NCBI GenBank assembly: GCA_002379425.1 | Contig: DFTH01000003.1 | Location: 627 to 64,626 of the forward strand | Direction: 5' to 3' | Origin: Prevotella sp. UBA4217 | GTDB lineage: Bacteria > Bacteroidota > Bacteroidia > Bacteroidales > Bacteroidaceae | DNA: 64,000 nucleotides | Shown here: positions 26,614 to 33,939 of the stretch, one piece after another | Numbering within the stretch: the stretch's first letter is position 1 | Layout: each line of letters begins with the position of its first letter | The notes under the pieces: model-generated | Told to the model about the DNA's origin: nothing | Databases searched by the model: none | What the model saw: the letters and a program-made list of their open reading frames with translations, nothing else | Made by a program: the position numbers and the translations under genes

Positions 26614-29006
26614 GTCTTGATGTTTTGAGTTTGACCAGCCTTCAGTTTGACAGTCTTCTGCTGGTTATTATATACTAAAGTAACGGTGCCGCTCTTTATG
26701 GCCTTGATCCTACAGTCGCGTACTTTCCCGCCTTTCCATTCGAATGACACTTCGTAGCCGCCCCGGGCACAGAGTCCGCTGACAGCACCATCCTTCCACT
26801 GCTCAGGCAGGGCGGGGAGCAACTCAATGGTGCATGGTGCATTATGCGTCGTGCATTGACTCTGCATCAGCATCTCGCAGACCCCTGCGGTGCCTCCGAA
26901 ATTACCGTCGATCTGAAATGGCGGATGGGCATCGAAGAGGTTGGGGTATGTACCCCCACTGCGCCGGATGTCTGGTCCTTTGTAGTTGTCGGGCGTGACA
27001 TACGTCAGCAGTTTCTGGAAGATATGATAGGCTTGCCGGGCGTTGTGCAGGCGCGCCCAGAGGTTGATGCGCCAGCCTGTGCTCCATCCTGTCGTATAGT
27101 CGCCCTTGATCTCCAAAGTGCGCTCGGCGGCTTTAAGAAGTTGACTATCTACTATCCACTGTCCACTGACTAAATGGTTCCCAGGGTACAGTCCGATGAG
27201 ATGACTCTGGTGCCGGTGCTGGGGATCCCAGTCATCCCAGTCATAATACCATTCGTTGAGGTCACCATCATGGCCGATGGTATAGGGGTGGAGGCGTGCG
27301 AGGGCTTTTTCGATCTCTTTGGTCTTCTCGCCGAGGACTTTTCCTGCGGCAATGGTGTTGATGAAGAGTTCGCGGATGATGGCGAGGTCAGCAGTGCCCC
27401 CATAGCAGGTCATGCCGTGGTAGCCCTTGTCCGTCTTGTACTCATTTTCGGGAGAAGTACTGGGTGCGGTGATGAGTTCTCCTGGAGCCTTGGGATTGTC
27501 GATGAGCCAGTTGAGGCAGAACTCTGTTGCGCCCTTCATCAAGGGGTAGGCGACGGTGCGGAGGTATGCCTTGTCCTGGGTGAACTGATAGCGCTCCCAG
27601 AGTGTGTTCACGAGCCAGGCACCACCCATGTTCCAGTTGGCCCACTCCGGCCATTCGCGCTTCTCTCCCACGGGGTTGGTCATCGCCCAGATGTCACTGT
27701 TATGACTGGAGCACCACCCCTTGTCAATGCCATAGTAGTTGCGGGCAGTGTGCTGTCCGTTGGCGGCCAGGGCCTGGATGAAGCCGTCGAGTGGCAGTGC
27801 CATCTCCGGCATGTTGGCCACGAAGGCGGGCCAGTAGTTCTCCTCAAGGTTGATGTTCACGGTGTAGTTGCCGCGCCACGGTGACCACAGGTGGGGTGTC
27901 CAGAGGCCCTGCAGGTTGGCGGGTACGCCCTCTGTCCTGGAGGCAGAGATGAGCAGGTAGCGTCCAAACTGGAAATAGAGTTCTTCGAGATAGCGGCTTC
28001 CTGGGGCCTCACCGCGGGTGTCGGTATAGGCTTTGAGAAGGGTGTCGGTGTTGCTGGGGTTGCTAGGGATACTAGGGTTGCTAGGGATACTAGGATTACT
28101 GGATAGCCTTATCTTGACGCGGTCATAGAATGCTTGGTAGTCAGCGAGATGGCGGGCGTAGAAATCGTCGAAGGAATAGTTCTGAGTGTGCCAGATGTCG
28201 TTGGCAACATTCTCAAGATATGGGGCTCCTGTACGGACAGGATGCTTGTCGAAGCCGTTGAAACTCGTCTCATTGACGATGTAGAGGATAGCCTCCTTCG
28301 CATGGGTGATCGTCAGGGAAGAGTCGCTGGCCATGGTCTCTCCATCAGTCTTTACAGAGATCATCGTGCAGAAGTGGATACTCTCCTGAGGGTCGCCAGT
28401 CGCATGCCCCGTCATCGTGAGTTGGGTGGGGATGGCCTTCACCTGATGGGGTACCTGGGCTGTGAGTGCTATCTTGCAGTTGATATCACCGCGGAGCCGG
28501 ATGGCAATCAGTTTGTCGGGGTGAGAGGCGAAGTATTCTCGCTCAATCTTCTTTCCGTTGCGCAGGTAACTATCCTTGACGATGCTGCTGTCAAGGCTGA
28601 GGCTACGGTGGTAGTCACTGACAGTCCCGAGCCCGAGGTCTTTGATATGCAGTGTACCCAAAGGCTGGAAGTTCTGTGAGTTGGGACCCTGGACATGCAG
28701 TTGCAGGGAGTCGGCCAACTGATAGTCCTCATTGAAGAGTGCTTCTCGTATCTTTGGAATCCACTGGTGGGCATCAGCATCGAGGGTGCGGTCTGCGGGC
28801 TTGCCTGTCCAGAACGTGATATCGTTCAGGTAGATGATGTTGTCGTCAGTTCCGCCATAGACGAGAGCGCCCAGTTTACCATTCCCGATAGGCAGTGACT
28901 CTTCGAAGAAGTTGGCAGGATAGTCGTATTGTAGCATCATCGGTGCCTGTTGCTGGGCTGTTGCCATCTGACAGGCAAAGGCGCAAAGGAGCAGGTATTT
29001 CCTCAT
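26607..29006 (-). CDS. GH95 family alpha-L-fucosidase-type glycoside hydrolase
   Basis: A 799-residue secreted enzyme with a signal peptide cut at about TAQ-Q. An N-terminal beta-sandwich (LPIGNGKLGALVYGG) precedes the alpha/alpha barrel (NLQGLWTPHLWSPWRGNYTVNINLEENYW, in parts) and a C-terminal beta domain. GH95 acts on alpha-1,2-fucose (some members on galactose). Three in-frame tandem-repeat patches are present: Ser-Asn-Pro-rich (28050-28103), and heptamer tracts at 27140-27170 and 26825-26860. The start at 29006 is fixed by a promoter box at 29034-29041; the longer frame to 29072 would begin upstream of it. Confidence 0.9.
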   Translation of the reverse strand: MRKYLLLCAFACQMATAQQQAPMMLQYDYPANFFEESLPIGNGKLGALVYGGTDDNIIYLNDITFWTGKPADRTLDADAHQWIPKIREALFNEDYQLADSLQLHVQGPNSQNFQPLGTLHIKDLGLGTVSDYHRSLSLDSSIVKDSYLRNGKKIEREYFASHPDKLIAIRLRGDINCKIALTAQVPHQVKAIPTQLTMTGHATGDPQESIHFCTMISVKTDGETMASDSSLTITHAKEAILYIVNETSFNGFDKHPVRTGAPYLENVANDIWHTQNYSFDDFYARHLADYQAFYDRVKIRLSSNPSIPSNPSIPSNPSNTDTLLKAYTDTRGEAPGSRYLEELYFQFGRYLLISASRTEGVPANLQGLWTPHLWSPWRGNYTVNINLEENYWPAFVANMPEMALPLDGFIQALAANGQHTARNYYGIDKGWCSSHNSDIWAMTNPVGEKREWPEWANWNMGGAWLVNTLWERYQFTQDKAYLRTVAYPLMKGATEFCLNWLIDNPKAPGELITAPSTSPENEYKTDKGYHGMTCYGGTADLAIIRELFINTIAAGKVLGEKTKEIEKALARLHPYTIGHDGDLNEWYYDWDDWDPQHRHQSHLIGLYPGNHLVSGQWIVDSQLLKAAERTLEIKGDYTTGWSTGWRINLWARLHNARQAYHIFQKLLTYVTPDNYKGPDIRRSGGTYPNLFDAHPPFQIDGNFGGTAGVCEMLMQSQCTTHNAPCTIELLPALPEQWKDGAVSGLCARGGYEVSFEWKGGKVRDCRIKAIKSGTVTLVYNNQQKTVKLKAGQTQNIKTW
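26825..26860 (-). repeat. ATGCACC heptamer tract in the GH95 gene
   Basis: On the minus strand, units of the type ATGCACG, ACGCATA, ATGCACC, ATGCACC and ATTGAG encode the segment QCTTHNAPCTIE near the C-terminus. Confidence 0.7.
27140..27170 (-). repeat. AGTGGAC/AGTAGAT heptamer tract in the GH95 gene
   Basis: Minus-strand units AGTGGAC, AGTGGAT, AGTAGAT and AGTCAAC are in frame and encode SGQWIVDSQLL within the catalytic domain. Confidence 0.7.
28050..28103 (-). repeat. 9-bp in-frame tandem repeat (CCTAGCAAC/CCTAGTATC) in the GH95 gene
   Basis: Five alternating 9-bp units encode NPS-IPS-NPS-IPS-NPS, forming a Pro/Ser/Asn linker. Confidence 0.85.
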
Positions 29007-29033
29007 AATAGTTGTTTTAGTCGTTTCTGTCTG

Positions 29034-29041
29034 CAAAGGTA
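29034..29041 (-). promoter_or_regulatory. Promoter -7 box for the GH95-araC operon
   Basis: Minus-strand TACCTTTG followed by CAGACAG, 27 nt before the ATG at 29006. Confidence 0.7.
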
Positions 29042-29084
29042 CAAAAGTTTTCGCGTATTTCCCTATAATCATGAGATAATTTGT

Positions 29085-29954
29085 CTATCTGGGCGTGTTT
29101 TTTGTAATTATAGGGATGGTGAGAATGAATCCAGCCCGGCACCCGTCGAATTGTTTTTCTGCCAGGTCGAGCATGCCGCCTTGCTGAATCATCATCCGGC
29201 GGCTCAGTGACAGTCCGATGCCGCTTCCGCTTCGCTTGGTGGTAAAGAAGGGCACGAAGAGCGACTGACGGTTCTCGGCAGGTATGGGCAGACCGTCGTT
29301 GCCGATGTATAATTCCTGACCTTCCTGTCTGATGACCATTTTCCCGGCTCCTGCCTCTACGGCATTCTTGGTGAGATTGATCAGTACTTGGTGTAGCATG
29401 CCTGCATCGGCTCTTGTGATGGTGTTCTGAGGCACACTGACTATCCATGTGAGTTCTGGATAGGTCTTGCAGATCTCGTCAAGCATCGGACGGAGAGGCA
29501 ACTCCGACATTGTGGGTTTCTCAAGTTCTGACATCTTGCGATAGTTCGCCACAAAACTGCTCAGGTGACAACTGGTGTCGTAGATGGCCTGAATGCCGTC
29601 TTCGAGTGGGGTACCTTTCACGTCATCACGGCTCAGCATCGACTGGCTGATGCTGGCGATGGGCGCTGTGGCGTTCATCATCTCGTGGGTGAGTACCCGT
29701 GTGAGCCGTTCCCATGATTCCACCTCATTCTGATTTACCTGCTGGCGGATAGTCTGCCCCAACCTGTTCAGCGTCTCCTGCATGGCACGTTCGCCAGGCA
29801 GCAGTCCGTCGGTAGGCAGTCGGAAGGTGAAATCGCGGTTGCGGATGGCTTCCTCGATCAGGTGAGCCCGTTGCTTCAGCGACCGCTGCCGCCTGATAAG
29901 CCAGGTGAAGGCCACTATCAGCACAATACCTATTATAATACAGATATAAAACAT
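29085..29954 (-). CDS. Small membrane histidine kinase (NtrB-like, no sensor domain)
   Basis: A 289-residue kinase with one N-terminal membrane segment (residues 2-20) and no periplasmic domain. The H-box is VLTHEMMNATAPIASIS (His near residue 89), the N-box is INLTKNAVEAG, and the ATP lid ends in GSGIGLSLSRRMM. It is encoded 31 nt after the response regulator on the same strand, so they form one two-component operon. With no extracellular sensing domain it may sense the membrane or a partner protein. Confidence 0.92.
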   Translation of the reverse strand: MFYICIIIGIVLIVAFTWLIRRQRSLKQRAHLIEEAIRNRDFTFRLPTDGLLPGERAMQETLNRLGQTIRQQVNQNEVESWERLTRVLTHEMMNATAPIASISQSMLSRDDVKGTPLEDGIQAIYDTSCHLSSFVANYRKMSELEKPTMSELPLRPMLDEICKTYPELTWIVSVPQNTITRADAGMLHQVLINLTKNAVEAGAGKMVIRQEGQELYIGNDGLPIPAENRQSLFVPFFTTKRSGSGIGLSLSRRMMIQQGGMLDLAEKQFDGCRAGFILTIPIITKNTPR

Positions 29955-29985
29955 TATTCTTCTTACAATCCGTTTAATCTGTTGT

Positions 29986-30510
29986 TTATAAACGTTTCAT
30001 CTTGTTATAGAGCGTCTGACGCGTGATGCCCAGCAGTTCTGCTGCCTGAGTAAGATTGCCGTGACAGTGGTCAATGGTACGACGTATATGGTCCTTCTCC
30101 ATCTCGTCGAGGCTTACGATCTCGCTTTTCATGTCCAGCACGTCTTTCAGTTTGTGCACCAGTTCATCATTGTCCCAGGGTTTTGTGATGAAGTCGGCTG
30201 CTCCGCTCTTCAGACCCTTTACCGCCAGCGATACGTCGGCGTATGCCGTCAGCAGCACCACTGGAGTCTGCGGATGCTGCTTGCGGATGGTGCGGAGCCA
30301 GAAGAGACCCTCCTGACCGCTATTCACGCCGAGGGTGAAGTTCATGTCTAATAGTACGATGTCAATCTCCTCCTGTGCCATCGTTTTCAGGATGTCGTCA
30401 GGCTGGGTCTGCGTCAGGATGCGCTCAAAGGTTCCGTCCAACAGATAGCGCATCGCCGTCAGGATAGACGCGTTATCGTCAACGATCAGTATGGTTCCAT
30501 ATTCTTTCAT
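29986..30510 (-). CDS. Response regulator: receiver plus Fis-type HTH, no AAA+ domain
   Basis: A 174-residue protein. The receiver domain (about 1-120) has ILIVDDN, phosphoacceptor Asp in VLLDMNF, the conserved Thr in LLTAYA and the Lys in ITKPWD. A short linker leads to a C-terminal Fis-like HTH (NLTQAAELLGITRQTLYNKMKRL). The sigma-54 AAA+ module of NtrC-type regulators is absent, so it should not depend on sigma-54 and resembles RegA/PrrA in layout. The start at 30510 is chosen because a TACCTTTG box ends 5 nt before it; the longer frame runs into the operator. Confidence 0.9.
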   Translation of the reverse strand: MKEYGTILIVDDNASILTAMRYLLDGTFERILTQTQPDDILKTMAQEEIDIVLLDMNFTLGVNSGQEGLFWLRTIRKQHPQTPVVLLTAYADVSLAVKGLKSGAADFITKPWDNDELVHKLKDVLDMKSEIVSLDEMEKDHIRRTIDHCHGNLTQAAELLGITRQTLYNKMKRL

Positions 30511-30515
30511 GGCGG

Positions 30516-30523
30516 CAAAGGTA
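30516..30523 (-). promoter_or_regulatory. Promoter -7 box of the response-regulator gene
   Basis: Minus-strand TACCTTTG with only five bases to the ATG at 30510. The operator at 30533-30572 occupies the region where the -33 element would lie. Confidence 0.7.
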
Positions 30524-30532
30524 CGAAGAATC

Positions 30533-30572
30533 TGTCTAAAAATCATACAGCAGAGTGTCTAATTTTTAGACG
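30533..30572. promoter_or_regulatory. Operator copy C (TGTCTAAAAAT palindrome) between response regulator and tolC
   Basis: Arm TGTCTAAAAAT (30533-30543) is matched by ATTTTTAGAC (30562-30571). An additional TGTCTA half-site lies between them. The same 40-bp element occurs at 34980 and 45959. In all three, the -7 box of the downstream gene begins 89 nt after the start of the element. Confidence 0.85.
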
Positions 30573-30621
30573 TTTTACATCTGGCAGTGTTAAAATGCTT
30601 GTCGATATAGGAGAGGAGATA

Positions 30622-30629
30622 TAACTTTG
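30622..30629 (+). promoter_or_regulatory. Promoter -7 box of tolC
   Basis: TAACTTTG, 18 nt before the ATG at 30648 and exactly 89 nt downstream of the left edge of operator C. Confidence 0.75.
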
Positions 30630-30647
30630 CACTGCGAAAAAACAAAT

Positions 30648-31973
30648 ATGAATATGAAACAAGTGTTGACGTTATGCCTTACGATTGCAAGTCTGAATGC
30701 CTCGGGACAGACATCATGGACGATGCAACAGTGCATGGAATATGCTGTAAAACATAACCACGAGGTGAAGCGTGCCGAGTTGGAACTCGACAACTACGAA
30801 GTTGCCAAGACTGGAGCCGCAGGACGGTTCCTGCCTGCCGTCGAGGCCAGTATCGGTGCCCAGTACAATTTTGGGCGAGCCATCGACCCTGAGACTAACG
30901 GCTATACCGATGTCAGTACCTTTTATAATGGCTATTCCCTGCAGGCCTCGCTGCCCCTGTTCGATGGGTTTGGTCGCATCCATGCCCTCCGGGCTGCCAA
31001 AGCCAGCGCGCTGATGGGGCAATCTGCTTTGCGGCAAAGGCAGAATCAGACTGCCCTCGATGTGCTGCAGGCTTTTGTCAGTGTCGCCTATTACGAAGAA
31101 TTGGTCAAGATGGCCAGGGAAAAGGTGGAGGAAACGACGCTTTTGCTTAGGCAGACGCGATTATTGGAAGAGGTAGGCCGCAAGAGTGTCGCTGACGTGG
31201 CTCAGGTGGAATCGCAGAAGGCCGAGGCCGACTACGAACTGACCCGTCAGCAGAATCTTCTGGCTTCATCCCTATTGGAACTGAAGAAGGAGATGGGCTT
31301 TCCTTTGAGTGAAGAGTTAAAGGTGAAGAGTGAAGAAGGTTTAGTTCGGCGGCCCGAAGGGGAAAGCCAATTTGCTACCGCCGTTCCAGTTTCATCTCTT
31401 CACTCTTCACTTCAACAGGCCCGCTATCAGATGCAAGCCAGCAAGTATGAGTGGCATCAGGCCCGATCTTCGCTCTATCCCTCTCTCTCTTTGAGTGTGG
31501 GCCTGAACACCACTTACTATCACACACTGCATTCCAATACGAGCGCCCCTTTTCATACGCAGTTCAAGAACAATATGGGTGAGTACGTTGGGGTCTCGCT
31601 GAGTATTCCTCTATTTAATCGCCTGCAGACCATTACGAGCATCCGTCGTGCCAAGAACAACTACCGGATAGCCTGTGAGGCTTATGAACAAAAGCAACTG
31701 GAGTTGGAAAAACTATGTCGCGAAGCCTGGCAGGACTGGCATGGCTATCTGAAGCAGACGGAGCAGATGGTGGAGAAAGTGGAGGCTGACAGTATCGCCT
31801 ATCAGATGACGCGCCGACAGTTCGAGGAGGGACTGAGTACCGCCATCGACCTGCGCACCACTTCAACACAACTGCTAAACTCAAAGGCTACACTGCTGGA
31901 ATGCCAGTTGATGGCGATAGTAAAAGAGCAATTGGTAAGATATTATAAAGGAGAAACGATATGGACAGAGTAA
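30648..31973 (+). CDS. TolC-family outer membrane efflux protein
   Basis: A 441-residue protein with a signal peptide (cut near SGQ-T). It has the duplicated TolC helical pattern (WTMQQCMEYAVKHNHEVKRAELELD and later heptad-rich helices). It forms the outer-membrane channel of a tripartite exporter, with the HlyD protein downstream (13-nt overlap). The start at 30648 is fixed by the promoter. Residues about 222-255 are an insert encoded by a repeat element at 31307-31414. Confidence 0.92.
   Translation: MNMKQVLTLCLTIASLNASGQTSWTMQQCMEYAVKHNHEVKRAELELDNYEVAKTGAAGRFLPAVEASIGAQYNFGRAIDPETNGYTDVSTFYNGYSLQASLPLFDGFGRIHALRAAKASALMGQSALRQRQNQTALDVLQAFVSVAYYEELVKMAREKVEETTLLLRQTRLLEEVGRKSVADVAQVESQKAEADYELTRQQNLLASSLLELKKEMGFPLSEELKVKSEEGLVRRPEGESQFATAVPVSSLHSSLQQARYQMQASKYEWHQARSSLYPSLSLSVGLNTTYYHTLHSNTSAPFHTQFKNNMGEYVGVSLSIPLFNRLQTITSIRRAKNNYRIACEAYEQKQLELEKLCREAWQDWHGYLKQTEQMVEKVEADSIAYQMTRRQFEEGLSTAIDLRTTSTQLLNSKATLLECQLMAIVKEQLVRYYKGETIWTE
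31307..31414 (+). repeat. Inverted heptamer element inside tolC
   Basis: GTGAAGA-type heptamers (31307-31338) and their reverse complement, TCTTCAC-type heptamers (31395-31414), flank a GC-rich core with the local palindrome CGGCGGCCCGAAGG. The whole segment stays in frame and codes for a hydrophilic loop. Confidence 0.7.
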
Positions 31974-33214
31974 TCGAAAAGACAAAGACACAGCGGCTGA
32001 TGAAATACTGGCCGTATGCGGCAGGAGGAAGCCTGCTGCTGGTAATCTTGTGCTGGCTCGTGTTTGGCAATCATGCCTCGACGCTGAAAGTCAGCAGGGA
32101 CGAACTGACCATCAGTGAGGTGAAGCGGGCGGAGTTCAAGGACTATGTGCGCACCAACGGACAGGTGTTGCCCATCCAAGTGGTGCAAATCTCCCCAGAG
32201 GAGGGCGGCATCGTTTTAGAGAAGGTGGTTGAGGAAGGTACGCACGTCAGGAAGGGCGATGTCATCGTGCGCCTCTCTAACTCGAACCTCGACCTGCAGA
32301 TACTGAATGCCGAAGCAGAACTGGCTGAGAAGCAGAACCTGTTGCGCAACACACAGGTGGCCATGCAGCAGGATCGTCTGAACAACCAGACGGAACAGGC
32401 GCAACTCGATATGGACACCCAGCGCAAACAGCGTACCTTCGAGCAGAACAAACGGCTGTATGGAGAGAAACTCATCAGTCGCGAGGACTATATCAAGTCG
32501 CAGGAGGACTATCAACTCTCTGCCAAGAAACGCTCACTGGTGAACAAGCGCTTAAAGCAGGACAGCATCTACCGCACGGTGCAGATGGACCAGATGGAGG
32601 ACAACCTCGAGAACATGCGCCGCAACGTGGTGCTTGTCCGCCAACGCAAGGACAAACTCGAAGTGCGCTCCGCCATCGATGGCGAACTGGGACTGCTCGA
32701 TGTGGAATTGGGTCAGAGTATCAGCCCGGGGCAGAAGATTGGCCAGTTGAACGACCTCAGCGACTATAAGGTGCAGGCACAGATTGATGAGCACTATATC
32801 GACCGCGTTCGTCAGGGACTGACCGCAACCTTTACGCGCGGTGATAAACAGTATCAACTACAGGTGCGCAAGGTCTATCCCGAGGTGCGCGAGGGCAAGT
32901 TCCGCTGCGACTTCATCTTCCGGGGTGAGCGTCCTGAGAATATCCGAACTGGCCAGACCTATTACATCGACCTCGAACTGGGCCAGCCCGAGCAGGCCGT
33001 GCTCATCCCTCGCGGCACCTTCTTCCAGACCACGGGCGGGCAGTGGATTTTCGTGCTCTCCGCCGACGGCACGAAAGCCTACCGCCGCCAGATACGCATC
33101 GGCCGCCAGAACCCGCAGCACTACGAGGTGCTCGAAGGACTGGAGCCCGGCGAGCGCGTCGTCACCAGCGGCTATGAGGCCTTCAAGGACAACGAGGTGC
33201 TGGTCATCAAGTAG
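31961..33214 (+). CDS. HlyD-family periplasmic adaptor subunit
   Basis: A 417-residue membrane-fusion protein with an N-terminal membrane segment (about 20-37), a lipoyl/barrel-sandwich half (VVQISPEEGGIVLEKVVEEGTHVRKGD), a long coiled-coil hairpin (about 110-230), the second half-motif (SAIDGELGLLDVELGQSISPGQKIG) and a C-terminal beta-barrel/membrane-proximal domain. It bridges an inner-membrane ABC permease to TolC. The permeases and ATPase that would complete it are the FtsX-type genes at 35098 and 46088 and the ATPase at 48498. Confidence 0.93.
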   Translation: MDRVIEKTKTQRLMKYWPYAAGGSLLLVILCWLVFGNHASTLKVSRDELTISEVKRAEFKDYVRTNGQVLPIQVVQISPEEGGIVLEKVVEEGTHVRKGDVIVRLSNSNLDLQILNAEAELAEKQNLLRNTQVAMQQDRLNNQTEQAQLDMDTQRKQRTFEQNKRLYGEKLISREDYIKSQEDYQLSAKKRSLVNKRLKQDSIYRTVQMDQMEDNLENMRRNVVLVRQRKDKLEVRSAIDGELGLLDVELGQSISPGQKIGQLNDLSDYKVQAQIDEHYIDRVRQGLTATFTRGDKQYQLQVRKVYPEVREGKFRCDFIFRGERPENIRTGQTYYIDLELGQPEQAVLIPRGTFFQTTGGQWIFVLSADGTKAYRRQIRIGRQNPQHYEVLEGLEPGERVVTSGYEAFKDNEVLVIK

Positions 33215-33275
33215 GAAGTACATCGTAACAATAAACGTGGGCATTTGCCGTTATTATAAGAAAAGGACATAAGAA

Positions 33276-33920
33276 ATGAAACACATGAAATCAATCCTCA
33301 TCAGCCTTGCCCTCATGGCTCTCGTATCGTGCAGCAGCGACCCAGTTTATCATGGTATGACCACCCAGCAGAAGGAAAACTACGCCAAGGCGGTCTCGGG
33401 CGAATACACCGGCACTTATGCTATCTACTACAGCGACGGCAGCAGTGACGCCAAGACCGCAAAGATAGAGGGGGCGCAGGTCACCATCTCCGACCAGACT
33501 ATGCAGTCGGTGTTTTTCCACGCCTTCCCAGTCAGCAGACTCTCCCAAGTGGTGAAAGACCCTGCGCTGGCCGAGGCGCTGGCCAATCTGCCGGACATGG
33601 ACTTTACGGCAACGTACCGCTTCTTCGACTTGCAAGACAATGGCGATGTGAGTTGGGGCTATAATGACTTCACTATCCCGCTGACGCTCCATGTTGGCGA
33701 CACTGACCGCCACCTGCTGCTGAAGGTCTCTAATGCTTCCACCTACTACCTCCTGACGAGAGCGAATATGGAAGCAGGCACCCCGTTTGCCAATCAGGGC
33801 AGTTTCGTGTTGCAGTTCGACGGTCTCTACGAGGGCAGCACGCTTATCGAGGACTTCAGCCTCTGGCGAGACGGCAATGCTGCGTTCTTAGTCTTTTTCC
33901 AAATGGATAATAAAGGATGA
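33276..33920 (+). CDS. DUF4840-type lipoprotein
   Basis: A 214-residue protein with lipobox LVSC (residues 16-19), so it is a lipoprotein. The body is beta-rich and contains the segment GEYTGTYAIYYSDGSSDAKTAK. I recognise it as DUF4840, a family of Bacteroidetes lipoproteins without known function. It lies 61 nt after hlyD and 19 nt before the transposase-like gene, with no promoter box between, so it is probably in the tolC transcript. Confidence 0.75.
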   Translation: MKHMKSILISLALMALVSCSSDPVYHGMTTQQKENYAKAVSGEYTGTYAIYYSDGSSDAKTAKIEGAQVTISDQTMQSVFFHAFPVSRLSQVVKDPALAEALANLPDMDFTATYRFFDLQDNGDVSWGYNDFTIPLTLHVGDTDRHLLLKVSNASTYYLLTRANMEAGTPFANQGSFVLQFDGLYEGSTLIEDFSLWRDGNAAFLVFFQMDNKG

Positions 33921-33939
33921 CCTCGTTTCCCCTGAGCTG

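Noticed and set aside
27174..27884. A 236-codon plus-strand frame inside GH95
   Set aside because: It is antisense to the catalytic domain of GH95, and the real gene is supported by family motifs and a promoter.
28050..28103. Possible CRISPR array
   Set aside because: Units are 9 bp with no spacers and lie in frame in a gene. No cas genes occur in the window.
30575..30605. Possible sigma-54 promoter (TGGCAG...TGCTT) before tolC
   Set aside because: The GG-to-GC distance is 12 nt between dinucleotides instead of 10. The other two operator-bearing promoters lack it, and a TAnnTTTG box fits at constant spacing in all three.
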